From NCBI RefSeq assembly GCF_014646295.1, contig NZ_BMNE01000004.1:697970-761969 (forward strand): a stretch of 64,000 bases of DNA. The letters are read 5' to 3'. Shown one piece after another: positions 1-8,900 of this stretch. The notes beneath the pieces are model-generated. The model saw nothing but the letters and a program-made list of their open reading frames with translations, searched no databases and was not told the origin of the DNA. How positions within the stretch are numbered: position 1 is the stretch's first letter; each line of letters opens with the position of its first letter. Position numbers and translations under genes: made by a program. Source of the DNA: Nocardia rhizosphaerihabitans (GTDB lineage Bacteria > Actinomycetota > Actinomycetes > Mycobacteriales > Mycobacteriaceae).

Positions 1-60
1 ACGGCCCAGGAGGGGCCGCGAACTCGAGCGCGCCAGCGCTCCAACAACACAGGAGCAACT

Positions 61-1215
61 GTGCGTGACATGGTGGAAATCGGAATGGGCAGGGTCGCCC
101 GCCGAACCTACGAGCTGGACGATGTCGACATCGTGCCCTCGCGGCGGACGCGTTCGTCCAAGCAGGTCTCGCTGGCCTGGCAGCTCGACGCCTACCGCTT
201 CGAGGTTCCGGTGCTCTCGCACCCCACCGACGCGCTGGTCTCGCCGGAGTTCGCGATCGAGCTGGGTCGTCTCGGCGGCCTCGGTGTCATAAACGGTGAG
301 GGCCTGTGGGCCCGGCACGCCGATGTGCAGGACAAGATCGATCAGCTGATCGATCTCGTCGACAAGGGGGGTTACGAACGCGCGATCTCCCTGCTCCAGG
401 AATTACACGCCGCGCCGATGCAGCCCGACCTGCTCGCGGCCGCGGTCGCGCAGGTGCGCGCGGCGGGCGTGACCACCGCGGTGCGGGTGAGCCCGCAGAA
501 CGCGCGCGCCCTGACCCCGGCGCTGGTGCAGGCCGGTGTCGACCTGCTGGTCGTGCAGGGCACCATCATCTCCGCCGAGCACGTCGGCGACGGCGAGCCG
601 CTGAACCTGAAGACCTTCATCGCCGAGCTGGACGTGCCGGTCGTCGCCGGTGGCGTGAGTGATCACCGCACCGCGCTGCACCTGATGCGCACCGGCGCCG
701 CGGGCGTCATCGTCGGCTACGGCTCCTACCCCGGCGCCACCACCACCGGCGAGGTGCTCGGCATCGGCGTCCCGATGGCGACCGCGATCGCCGACGCCGC
801 CGCGGCGCGCCGCGACTACCTCGACGAGACCGGCGGCCGCTACGTGCACGTCATCGCCGACGGCGACGTGGCCACCTCCGGCCAGCTGGCCAAGGCCATC
901 GCCTGTGGCGCCGACGCCGTGATGCTGGGCGTGCCGCTGTCGGTGGCGGCCGAGGCGCCCGGTCGCGGCTGGTACTGGCCCTCGGCGACCGCGCACCCCT
1001 CGGTGCCACGTGGCTCGTTCCTGCCGGTCGACGAGTCCTGGCTGGACGGCGCCGACGGCACCGTGACGCGCCCGAGTCTCGAGCGCGTGCTCTACGGTCC
1101 CTCCGACGACCCGTTCGGTTCGCTGAACCTGGTCGGCGGCCTGCGCCGCTCGATGGCCAAGGCCGGCTACTCCGACCTCAAGGAATTCCAGAAGGTCGGG
1201 CTCAGCGTCCGCTAA
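61..1215 (+). CDS. guaB3: GuaB3-family IMP dehydrogenase-related protein
   Basis: A 384-aa protein of the IMP dehydrogenase/GMP reductase TIM-barrel family. It has the shorter GuaB3 form found beside guaB2 and guaA in actinobacteria. The N-terminus (VEIGMGRVARRTYELDD, DIVPSRRTRSS) and the barrel segments VAGGVSDHRTALHLMRTGAAGV and ACGADAVMLG are typical. No CBS pair is inserted. The GTG start lies about 5 nt after an AGGAGC ribosome-binding site. In mycobacteria GuaB3 is conserved but its enzymatic role is unsettled, so IMP oxidation in GMP synthesis is inferred from family only. The stop overlaps by 4 bp the stop of the convergent hydrolase gene. Confidence 0.95.
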   Translation: MRDMVEIGMGRVARRTYELDDVDIVPSRRTRSSKQVSLAWQLDAYRFEVPVLSHPTDALVSPEFAIELGRLGGLGVINGEGLWARHADVQDKIDQLIDLVDKGGYERAISLLQELHAAPMQPDLLAAAVAQVRAAGVTTAVRVSPQNARALTPALVQAGVDLLVVQGTIISAEHVGDGEPLNLKTFIAELDVPVVAGGVSDHRTALHLMRTGAAGVIVGYGSYPGATTTGEVLGIGVPMATAIADAAAARRDYLDETGGRYVHVIADGDVATSGQLAKAIACGADAVMLGVPLSVAAEAPGRGWYWPSATAHPSVPRGSFLPVDESWLDGADGTVTRPSLERVLYGPSDDPFGSLNLVGGLRRSMAKAGYSDLKEFQKVGLSVR

Positions 1216-2018
1216 CGCACGTGGGTCAGTGAGACCCGTTCCCGCAGGAACCGCGCGATCGCCGCGTTGACCGGTTCCGGGTGGGTCATCGTGACGGCCA
1301 GACGGGCGCCATCGATCTCCAGGAACGTGGAGGCGGTGAGCCCGTCGGCCAGCGTGCGAGCCCGATCGCCGGCGATGCCGCTGCGGGTGGCGTGGATGAT
1401 CAGTGCGGGACAGGTGATCTCGCGCAGCCGGTCGAGCACCGAGTCGCGGCCGAGCAGGCAGCCGACGGCGGCGTCGAGGCCGTTGTGCGCGTCGCCGATC
1501 CAGCGCTTGGTCCAGATGCCGCGGTACCAGTCGTCGTCGCCGATCAGCCAGTCGGCCAGACGGCCCGCGGCTTCCTCCCGCGAACTCTTGTCATGCCATT
1601 CGTCGAGGAAGCGCTGGGTCGCGGTGGACTGTTCCCTGGTCGGCCCGTGCGCCTCGGTGCTGATGAGGATGAGCGCGGCGACGCGTTCCGGCGCGACCAG
1701 CGCGGTCCGCAATGCCGTGAAGCCCCCTTGCGCGGTGCCGCCGACGATGGCGCGTTCGGCGCCGATGTGGTCGAGGACGGTCAGCGCGTCGCGCGCGGCG
1801 GTCCAGTAGGTGAAGGGCAGCCGCTGATCCTTGGTGCGGCCGTGCCCGCGCGCGTCCCAGGCGACGATCCGGAATTCGGGAGCGAGAGCCGCCTGCTGGG
1901 AGGCGAACATGGTGCGGTCCATGAAGAATTCGTGGGCGAGCAACACCACCGGCCCCGTGCCACCGCTGTCCTCGTAGTAGATGTCGGCATCGATCGCGCG
2001 GGCGAATGGCACGTGCAC
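1212..2018 (-). CDS. alpha/beta hydrolase
   Basis: About 268 aa when started at the GTG that gives VHVPFARAIDADIYYED; a second GTG lies two codons later. The frame stays open further upstream, but that part is Arg/Pro-rich and runs across the guaA start, so it is not believed. Family signs are the oxyanion strand VVLLAHEFFMD, the WDARGHGRTKD loop and a nucleophile elbow reading VGGTAQGGFTAL, where the usual GxSxG is G-T-A-Q-G. The Ser position therefore holds Ala or Thr, which raises the possibility of a non-standard or non-hydrolytic member. It is divergent from guaA and convergent with guaB3. The substrate is unknown. Confidence 0.75.
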   Translation of the reverse strand: MHVPFARAIDADIYYEDSGGTGPVVLLAHEFFMDRTMFASQQAALAPEFRIVAWDARGHGRTKDQRLPFTYWTAARDALTVLDHIGAERAIVGGTAQGGFTALRTALVAPERVAALILISTEAHGPTREQSTATQRFLDEWHDKSSREEAAGRLADWLIGDDDWYRGIWTKRWIGDAHNGLDAAVGCLLGRDSVLDRLREITCPALIIHATRSGIAGDRARTLADGLTASTFLEIDGARLAVTMTHPEPVNAAIARFLRERVSLTHVR

Positions 2019-2110
2019 GAGGATAGCCAGGTCGACCGGGTATTGCGCAATGTTCTCCCAACGCGTAGACGCGGACCGATGCCCGCTGCTCGGGCTTCGT
2101 GCACCGTCAC

Positions 2111-2122
2111 TAAACTGTGGCG
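2111..2122 (+). promoter_or_regulatory. Leaderless-type -10 of guaA
   Basis: TAAACT (2111-2116) followed by 6 nt and then GTG at 2123. This is the TANNNT-N6-start spacing expected when the transcript begins at the start codon. It favours GTG 2123 over the in-frame GTG at 2117. Inference from spacing only. Confidence 0.5.
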
Positions 2123-3697
2123 GTGGCAGAAACTCAGAGACCGGTCCTCGTCGTCGACTTCGGCGCACAGTACGCCCAGCTGATCGCCCGCCGGGTGCGC
2201 GAGGCGCGGGTGTTCTCCGAGGTGATTCCACACACCATGACGGTGGAGGAGATCGCCGACAAGCAGCCACTGGCGGTGATCCTGTCCGGCGGCCCGTCCA
2301 GCGTGTACGCCGAGGGCGCACCGCAGCTCGACGCGCGGCTGTTCGACCTGGACGTGCCGGTGTTCGGCATCTGCTACGGCTTCCAGGCGATGGCGCAGGC
2401 GCTCGGCGGCACGGTGTCGCACACCGGCACCCGCGAATACGGCCGCACCGAGCTCAACATCGACGGCGGTGTGCTGCACGGCGGCCTGCCGACGGTGCAG
2501 CCGGTGTGGATGAGCCACGGTGACGCCGTGACCGACGCCCCGGAGGGCTTCGAGGTCACCGGCACCACCGCGGGCGCTCCCGTCGCCGCGTTCGAGGATC
2601 GCGCGCGCCGCCTGGCCGGCGTCCAGTACCACCCCGAGGTGCTGCACTCCCCGCACGGCCAGCAGGTGCTGAGCCGCTTCCTGCACGAGCTGGCGGGCAT
2701 TCCCGCGGCGTGGACCCCGGCCAATATCGCCGACGCGCTGATCGAGGACGTCCGCGCGCAGATCGGTGACGGCCACGCGATCTGCGGCCTGTCCGGTGGT
2801 GTCGACTCCGCCGTCGCCGCCGCCCTGGTGCAGCGCGCGATCGGTGACCGGCTCACCTGTGTGTTCGTCGACCACGGTCTGCTGCGGGCGGGCGAGCGCG
2901 AGCAGGTGCAGCAGGACTTCGTCGCCGCGACCGGCGCCAAGCTGGTGACCGTCGACGCGGTCGACAAGTTCCTCGGCGAGCTGAAGGGCGTCTCCGACCC
3001 GGAGGAGAAGCGCAAGATCATCGGCCGCGAGTTCATCCGCTCCTTCGAGGACGCGGTCGCGGGCATCGTGCTCGAGGAGGGCGCCGCCGCGGGCGCCGCC
3101 CCGAAGGTCGAGTTCCTGGTGCAGGGCACCCTGTACCCGGACGTCGTCGAATCCGGCGGCGGCACCGGCACCGCCAATATCAAGAGCCACCACAATGTCG
3201 GCGGCCTGCCCGACGACCTCGAGTTCGACCTGGTCGAGCCGCTGCGGCTGCTGTTCAAGGACGAGGTCCGCGCGGTCGGCCGCGAGCTGGGCCTGCCCGA
3301 GGAAATCGTTGCCCGCCAGCCCTTCCCGGGCCCCGGTCTGGCCATCCGCATCGTCGGCGAGGTGACCGCCGACCGGCTCGACCTGCTCCGCCAGGCCGAT
3401 GCCATCGCCCGCGAAGAGCTCACCGCGGCAGGCTTGGACAAGCAGATCTGGCAGTGCCCGGTCGTGCTGCTGGCCGACGTCCGCTCGGTCGGCGTGCAGG
3501 GCGACGGCCGCACCTACGGTCACCCGATCGTGCTGCGCCCGGTGTCGAGCGAGGACGCGATGACCGCGGACTGGACTCGCCTGCCCTACGACGTGCTGGA
3601 GCGCATCTCCACCCGGATCACCAACGAGGTGAAGGACGTCAACCGGGTCGTGCTCGATGTGACGAGCAAGCCGCCGGGCACCATCGAATGGGAGTGA
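2123..3697 (+). CDS. guaA: GMP synthase (glutamine-hydrolysing)
   Basis: About 524 aa, normal for GuaA. It converts XMP to GMP with ATP and glutamine-derived ammonia in the cytoplasm. The N-terminal class I amidotransferase domain shows FGICYGFQAMAQ with the catalytic Cys and later VQYHPEV with the His. The ATP-pyrophosphatase domain has the P-loop LSGGVDSAV, followed by the C-terminal dimerisation domain (GPGLAIRI, RPVSSEDAMTADW, KPPGTIEWE). Start GTG 2123 is chosen because a -10-like hexamer sits 6 nt upstream; GTG 2117 is the alternative. It is divergent from the hydrolase and close to guaB3, as in other actinomycetes. Confidence 0.97.
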   Translation: MAETQRPVLVVDFGAQYAQLIARRVREARVFSEVIPHTMTVEEIADKQPLAVILSGGPSSVYAEGAPQLDARLFDLDVPVFGICYGFQAMAQALGGTVSHTGTREYGRTELNIDGGVLHGGLPTVQPVWMSHGDAVTDAPEGFEVTGTTAGAPVAAFEDRARRLAGVQYHPEVLHSPHGQQVLSRFLHELAGIPAAWTPANIADALIEDVRAQIGDGHAICGLSGGVDSAVAAALVQRAIGDRLTCVFVDHGLLRAGEREQVQQDFVAATGAKLVTVDAVDKFLGELKGVSDPEEKRKIIGREFIRSFEDAVAGIVLEEGAAAGAAPKVEFLVQGTLYPDVVESGGGTGTANIKSHHNVGGLPDDLEFDLVEPLRLLFKDEVRAVGRELGLPEEIVARQPFPGPGLAIRIVGEVTADRLDLLRQADAIAREELTAAGLDKQIWQCPVVLLADVRSVGVQGDGRTYGHPIVLRPVSSEDAMTADWTRLPYDVLERISTRITNEVKDVNRVVLDVTSKPPGTIEWE

Positions 3698-3701
3698 CGG
3701 G

Positions 3702-3836
3702 CTAGACGGGTCGTCGCTGCGCCGCCTGGGTGAGCAGGAGTCTGCCCAGGAGGAAGCCGCCGCCGGTCGGCCGGTGCGTGGCCGGTGGCAATGCTTTCGC
3801 CAGGGGAGTGGGTTTCCGGTCGGTACGTTCGTTCAT
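3702..3836 (-). CDS. Small hypothetical protein (44 aa)
   Basis: A 44-codon ORF from ATG 3836 encoding a basic, Pro-rich peptide that begins MNERTDRKPTPLAKALPP and ends LLLTQAAQRRPV. A GGAGGA ribosome-binding site ends 9 nt before the ATG, which is the main reason to list it. It lies tail-to-tail with guaA and just downstream of a strong hairpin. No family is recognised, and there are no clear membrane segments beyond a short Leu-rich stretch. It may be a chance ORF. Confidence 0.4.
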   Translation of the reverse strand: MNERTDRKPTPLAKALPPATHRPTGGGFLLGRLLLTQAAQRRPV

Positions 3837-3855
3837 TGCCGTCTGTCCTCCGACA

Positions 3856-3886
3856 ACAATGGCCCGTCACCATGACGGGCCATTGT
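3856..3886. terminator. Perfect 14-bp hairpin, likely terminator
   Basis: Inverted repeat with 14-bp arms (3856-3869 and 3873-3886) and a 3-nt loop. It lies downstream of the leftward small membrane gene ending at 3908 and beyond the end of guaA. There is no strong T-run. It also lies just upstream of the small leftward ORF starting at 3836, so it could serve as an attenuator there. Confidence 0.6.
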
Positions 3887-3907
3887 CGTATCTGGGGTTG
3901 TCTTCCG

Positions 3908-4120
3908 TCAGTGTCGTTTGCGACGCGGGGAGAAGGTCAGCAGCAGGCCGATGACGATCGCCGTGATCACCACGCCCCAGCCGACCGGCAGGATGCCGCC
4001 GTTCTCGGGAGTGGGTGCGCCGAGCAGGGCCCACACGCTCAGCGCGAGCGCGATCAGGCCGGTGATCAGCAGGGAGAACGCCGGTCGACGCTGCGTGTCG
4101 ACGCTGGTCTGATCAGCCAC
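3908..4120 (-). CDS. Small membrane protein, two TM segments
   Basis: 70 aa, GTG start. There are two hydrophobic segments, about residues 15-34 and 46-63, and a basic RRKRH tail consistent with a cytoplasmic C-terminus. The start overlaps the 3' end of the PspC-domain gene by 8 bp, so the two are probably co-transcribed and translationally coupled. The function is unknown; the pairing suggests an envelope role together with the PspC protein. Confidence 0.75.
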   Translation of the reverse strand: MADQTSVDTQRRPAFSLLITGLIALALSVWALLGAPTPENGGILPVGWGVVITAIVIGLLLTFSPRRKRH

Positions 4121-5870
4121 GGGTCACCTCCAGATCGCCCACATTCATGTCGATGCGCAGGTCGAGGACCGGTGCGCCGGGGGTATTCGGTCCGGTGAGG
4201 CCTTCGTCGCACCTGGCCTCGCCCGCGCGGACGTCGCAGGTGGTGTTCACGGTCATCCCTTCGGGCAGCAGCACCCTGGCCTCACCCATGTTCACCGACA
4301 CCTCGACGGTGCGGGACTCGGTGAGCGTCATCCCGCGCAGGTCCAGCGTGCCCGAACCCATGTTCAGCGCGTACCGCGGTTGCAGTTCGGCGGTCGTGGT
4401 CGGCGCCCAGGTGTGATCGCCCATGGTGGCTTCGTCGAAGTCGATCGGGCCGATCAGCGAGGCCAGCAGCACGAACCCGGCCAGCGGTGCGGTGAGCACC
4501 AGCAGTCCGTAACCGCGCCGCAGGAACGCGCCCGCGATGAGTCCGAGGCCGACGACGGCCAGGGCGAAGGCCGCGATCCGCGCGGGGGTCATCCATTCGA
4601 CGCCCGAGGCCGCTGCCGCACCGGCCAGCGCCGCCGCCAGGATCGCCAGGCCGATGGTGACCGGGGTGAGCCGGGAACGTGGGCGTTTCGGCGGCGGTGG
4701 TGCCTGCACGGCGTAGCGGGGCGCCATCTCGGGGAGTTCCCAGGCGAGGGGTGCGATGGCGAGCGGATCGACACCGGCGGGGACCTGCGCGCCGATGCGG
4801 GGGAATCCCGGTACGGGAGAACCCGGTACGGGCTGGGGGAAGTCCTTGCGCAGGATGGCAGTGCCGCCGTCGGGTGTCTGCTCGTCCTCCGGCCCCGCCG
4901 GTGCGGCGACGATCTCGGACGATTCGGCGCCGCGCTTGCCGAGGTCGATGGTCGAGCCGGATTCGCTCGAATCATCTACCGGGCGACTGAGATCGGTCGA
5001 GGTGTCGCTCGGTGCGACGGCCTGCATCGGTGCAGCTGCGGCCGTATCTGCCGAGTCGGCGGTGATCGGTGTGACCGCGTTTGCCGTTGTGGCAGAGGTC
5101 GGTTCGGCCGTATCGACAGAAGGTTCAGGTGGGACGGTCGTGGGCTGGTCAGTGTCCGCCGTTGTGGCGCTACCAGTTTCGTCGACGTCCTTGTGCAGGA
5201 TGATCGTGTCGGTGGCGTCGACGCGCAGCAGCGGTGTGGATTCGGCTGTGCCCGTTGTCGCCGGGTCGGGGACGTAGGCGTCGGGCAGTTTGGTGTAGGG
5301 CGTGTACATCCCGGTCGGCGGCACGTCCGGGATGTACGGGTAGCCGCGAACCGGCACGCCGGTCGGATAACCGGCGGCGGGGGGATAGCTCCCCGTGCCC
5401 AGCGATCCGGCGCGGACGGTGTCGAAACCGCTCGGCAGTTCGGGATGCCGGATGTAGAGCATCCACCAGCCCGCGAGCATCAGGCCCATGCTGACCACAC
5501 CCGATCCGCCGAGCCCCAGCCCCATCGGGCCCATGGTCGACACGGCGATCGCGAGCGCGACGATCAGCACGATCGTCTTGGTCTGCGAGTGCGTGCCGCG
5601 CGCGTGATCGGTCAGCGCCTCGGCCGCCGACGCCTCGTTCCCCGCGGAACTCAAGATCAGCCACGCCAGCAGGTACAGCACGATGCCGGCGCCACCGAAA
5701 ATGGTCGACACGACGAACGCCACCCGCAGCAGCACCGGATCGACGCCGTAGCGCAGCCCGAACCCCGCGGCGACACCGGCGATCGGCCCCTGCCGCGGCA
5801 GCCGGACGGGCCGCGTGTGCCACATCTGCTGGATTTGGTCACCGAAGCTCGCTCTGCTCATGCCATCCAT
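4113..5870 (-). CDS. PspC-domain membrane protein with C-terminal adhesin/LiaF-like domain
   Basis: 585 aa from ATG 5870; ATG 5861 is an alternative. The N-terminal PspC domain (about residues 20-80) has the basic LPRQGPIAGVAAGFGLRYGVDP lead and a TM segment ending LLAWLIL. More TM segments follow near 100-140. A long acidic, Thr/Pro/Asp-rich linker spans roughly 190-370, then a TM cluster near 405-475. The C-terminal beta-rich domain (MGSGTLDLRGM, VNMGEARVLLPEGM) resembles the repeat-like domains of LiaF/toastrack proteins. PspC domains belong to phage-shock/envelope-stress systems. A second PspC domain occurs on the histidine kinase at 12 kb, so a shared stress-sensing role is plausible but not shown. 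Confidence 0.85.
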   Translation of the reverse strand: MDGMSRASFGDQIQQMWHTRPVRLPRQGPIAGVAAGFGLRYGVDPVLLRVAFVVSTIFGGAGIVLYLLAWLILSSAGNEASAAEALTDHARGTHSQTKTIVLIVALAIAVSTMGPMGLGLGGSGVVSMGLMLAGWWMLYIRHPELPSGFDTVRAGSLGTGSYPPAAGYPTGVPVRGYPYIPDVPPTGMYTPYTKLPDAYVPDPATTGTAESTPLLRVDATDTIILHKDVDETGSATTADTDQPTTVPPEPSVDTAEPTSATTANAVTPITADSADTAAAAPMQAVAPSDTSTDLSRPVDDSSESGSTIDLGKRGAESSEIVAAPAGPEDEQTPDGGTAILRKDFPQPVPGSPVPGFPRIGAQVPAGVDPLAIAPLAWELPEMAPRYAVQAPPPPKRPRSRLTPVTIGLAILAAALAGAAAASGVEWMTPARIAAFALAVVGLGLIAGAFLRRGYGLLVLTAPLAGFVLLASLIGPIDFDEATMGDHTWAPTTTAELQPRYALNMGSGTLDLRGMTLTESRTVEVSVNMGEARVLLPEGMTVNTTCDVRAGEARCDEGLTGPNTPGAPVLDLRIDMNVGDLEVTRG

Positions 5871-5933
5871 GGTGTGCCGGACCAGCCCTTTCGCACATCG
5901 GGGTGAACCCTGAGGTTTGCCCGGGTTCCCCGG

Positions 5934-8900
5934 TCAGGCGCAGGGTGGGCGGTAGGAGACGTTGGGCACCTGGCGTCGCCAGACGGGTTCGGTGAGCGCG
6001 TCGGCGGTGGCCGCGCAGATCCGTTCGGCGACCAGTTCGGGGTCCAGATCCCAGACGCCGAGCTGGCCGTTGTCGGTGACGACCATGAGCTGTTCGCCGG
6101 CGGGATGCAGGACCACGTTCCGGTTGAGCCCGTCGGCGGGCCCCAGCGGCCCGGCGCCCTTGCGGGGCGCGCGTGGGTCGTCGAGATACCAGAGCGCGGT
6201 CGTTCCGTCGTCGCTCGAAAGAGCGAGGCTGCGGGAGTCCACCGACGTGGACAGCACGACGATCGGTGCCATTTCGGTGCGGAGTGTGTCGGCGAGCGGC
6301 CGGATCGTCTCGGGACCTTCGACGTCCCATAGCCGGAAGTTGTCGAATTCCGTCACGATCATCGTCCGATTGTCGGGGAGGAAAAGCGATGGCTGGAAGG
6401 TGGCCCAGGCGTTGTTGTCGATCTCGCCGATCACACTCGGATTGCTAGGGTCGCTGATGTTCCAGATCTCGCGCAAGTACGGCCGTCGGCTGTCGTTCGG
6501 ATCGAAGGACAGGGTCTCCAGCTTGTCGCCGTCGGCGTGGAATCGGCCCAAGGAGATCTCTCCGAACGTCGTGGTGATCGGTGATCCCAGGCGAACCGGC
6601 GTTGTCCGGTCGGTGATGTCCCACATCTGGATCGAGGAACCGTTGACCACCAGCATCCGATTGCCCTCGACTATCGAGCCCCTAGTGCCGATGGCTGGCC
6701 ACGGGGACAGGGGGCGCGGCTTGCCGGGATCGTCGAGGTCGAAGACGAGCCGCTGTGCGCCGTTGTGGTCGTGGATCGACAGTGTGCGTCCGTCGGGGCT
6801 CAGCGCGGGTTGAGAACGACCGGGCGAACCGGGGATCGTCGCTCGACGGACCGGGTTGCGGGGTTCGGTGGTGTCCCAGACCGTTACGTTTCCATCGCTG
6901 GACAGCACAGCCATCCGGTTGCCTGCCCGGTCGAAAACGGGCGTGAACGAGGAGTGCTGGGTTGTCTCGACCAGCGATCGCGGAATCGACCAGATGCGCA
7001 ACGTTCCATCGTTACCCGCTCCGGCCAGTATCGACCCTCCTGGGAGGAAGATCAGCGATCGCGGCCCGCTCTCGCAAGCCGAGGCCAACGATTGCAAGCA
7101 GTGGCCCGGGCTCACCGACAGCGCGGGTGCGGCTTGCTCCGGCTGAACGAGATCGGTGATATTCCACAACCTGCCTGCGTCTCCGGCGCTCGTGGCGAGC
7201 ATGGAGCTGTTCGGGGCGAAGGTGATCGAATGCATAACGCCGTCGTCGACCCGAAACGGGGACCCGTACCTGCGGGGATTGCCGGGATCGGTGATCTGCC
7301 AGAGCTCCACTCGGCTCGACAGTGGGCCGGCGGTGCCGGAGGATCCGAAGGTGCCGATTGCCAATATCGCGCTGTCCGGGCTGAACTCGAAGTCACGGAG
7401 ATGGTCGGTGTCGGGGATTGTCCCGACGAGACGTGCGGCTGCCGGGTCGCGGGTGTCCCACAGCTGCACGACATCGGGAGCCTCCGGGTCGTACGCAGCT
7501 CGTCCCACTGCGAGCAGAGTGCCGTCGGGACTGAATTCGACGGCGGATCCCACGTGCTCAAATCCGTCGCGGGGCAAATCTATGCTCCTCGACCGCACGG
7601 GGCCGGACGGGTCGCCGAGAGACCAGAACGTCACCGACGACGCATCCGATTCGGCGAGCTGCGTCCCGTTCGGACTGACGGCGATCGAGTGTCGCAGGCC
7701 TGCGGTGAGCGTGTGCAGCAGCCGCGGTGATTCCACTCGTGCGAAGTCCCAGAACTGAAGGCCCGACGGCCCATTGGTGACCGCGTTCGAACTACCGGGG
7801 ACGAACGCCAAGCTTTCGACAGGTGCGTCGAAATCGGTCTCGATGCGCACCGGCCGCTGCGGGACGGTGGTGTCCCAGAACATGACCTTGAAGTCGAGAT
7901 CGATGGAAACGAGCAGCCCGTCCGACGGCCGGGCGACCAGCGTTTCGACCGGTTGCTCATGGGCGGGCACGGTGACCGCGAGCGGCAACTCCTGGGTGTT
8001 CAACAGCTGAGTCCGGGTCGAGAGGTCGGGGCGCATCCGATACGCGGCCAGCGACAGCTGCGCCGACAGCGACGGATCGGTGGTTCGGGTGCGCTGCGCC
8101 GCGGCGACCAGTTCCGCGTAGTCGCGGTCCGCTGTGCGCTGGTCGGCCAGCTTGCCGCGGTCCCAGGCGACCACACCGGTGGCCAGCAGCGCGATCACGA
8201 CGGCGGCGGCCCCGGCCCGCCAGCGTCGTCCCAACCGGGCCGACCGTCCCGAGGCGTCGAGAAAGGCGCGGGCGCGCGGGCTGGTCGCGGTGCCGCGGGT
8301 GTGGTCGTTCGCGCTGTCGAGGCGCGTACCGCGATAGAGCAGCGCGGGATCGCGTGCGGCGGTTTCCCATTCGTCGGCGTCGCGCTCCAGCCGCTGGCGC
8401 ACCAGATGCCCGACGCGATCGGTTTCGATCCATCCGCGCAACCGCGGCCAGGCAGCCAGCACGATCTCGTGGGAGAACTGCACGGACCCCGCGTCGAGGG
8501 CGATCAGCCGACTGGCGGCGAGGACCTCCAGCGCCTCCGCGGCGGCATCGGGATCGTTGCTGCGAGCGAGTAGTTCGGCGCGGTCTACGGTGCGGCGGGT
8601 ATCGCGTGCGTCCTCGCCGACGGTGACGAGTGACCCCAGCATCTCCTTGGCGGTGTCCTGCTGGGCCGGGGTGAGCTCGCTCCAGGCCAGTTCGGCCGTC
8701 TCGGCGACCGACCCCGCCACTGCACCTGCCTTGCGATACCCGGCGACGGTGAGTTTGCGACCTTCGCGTTGCTGCCAGGTCGCGGCCATCACGTGTGACA
8801 GCAGCGGCAGCGCGCCGGGATCGTAGGCGTCGGTGATGGTGTGCCCGCCGAGGCCGCGTAGTTCGGTGAGGACCAGCTCTTCCAGGCCCTGTTCGAGGGT

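Noticed and set aside
1781..3523. 580-codon antisense open frame across guaA
   Set aside because: It mirrors the codon structure of guaA in high-GC DNA; the product has no domain, while guaA is certain.
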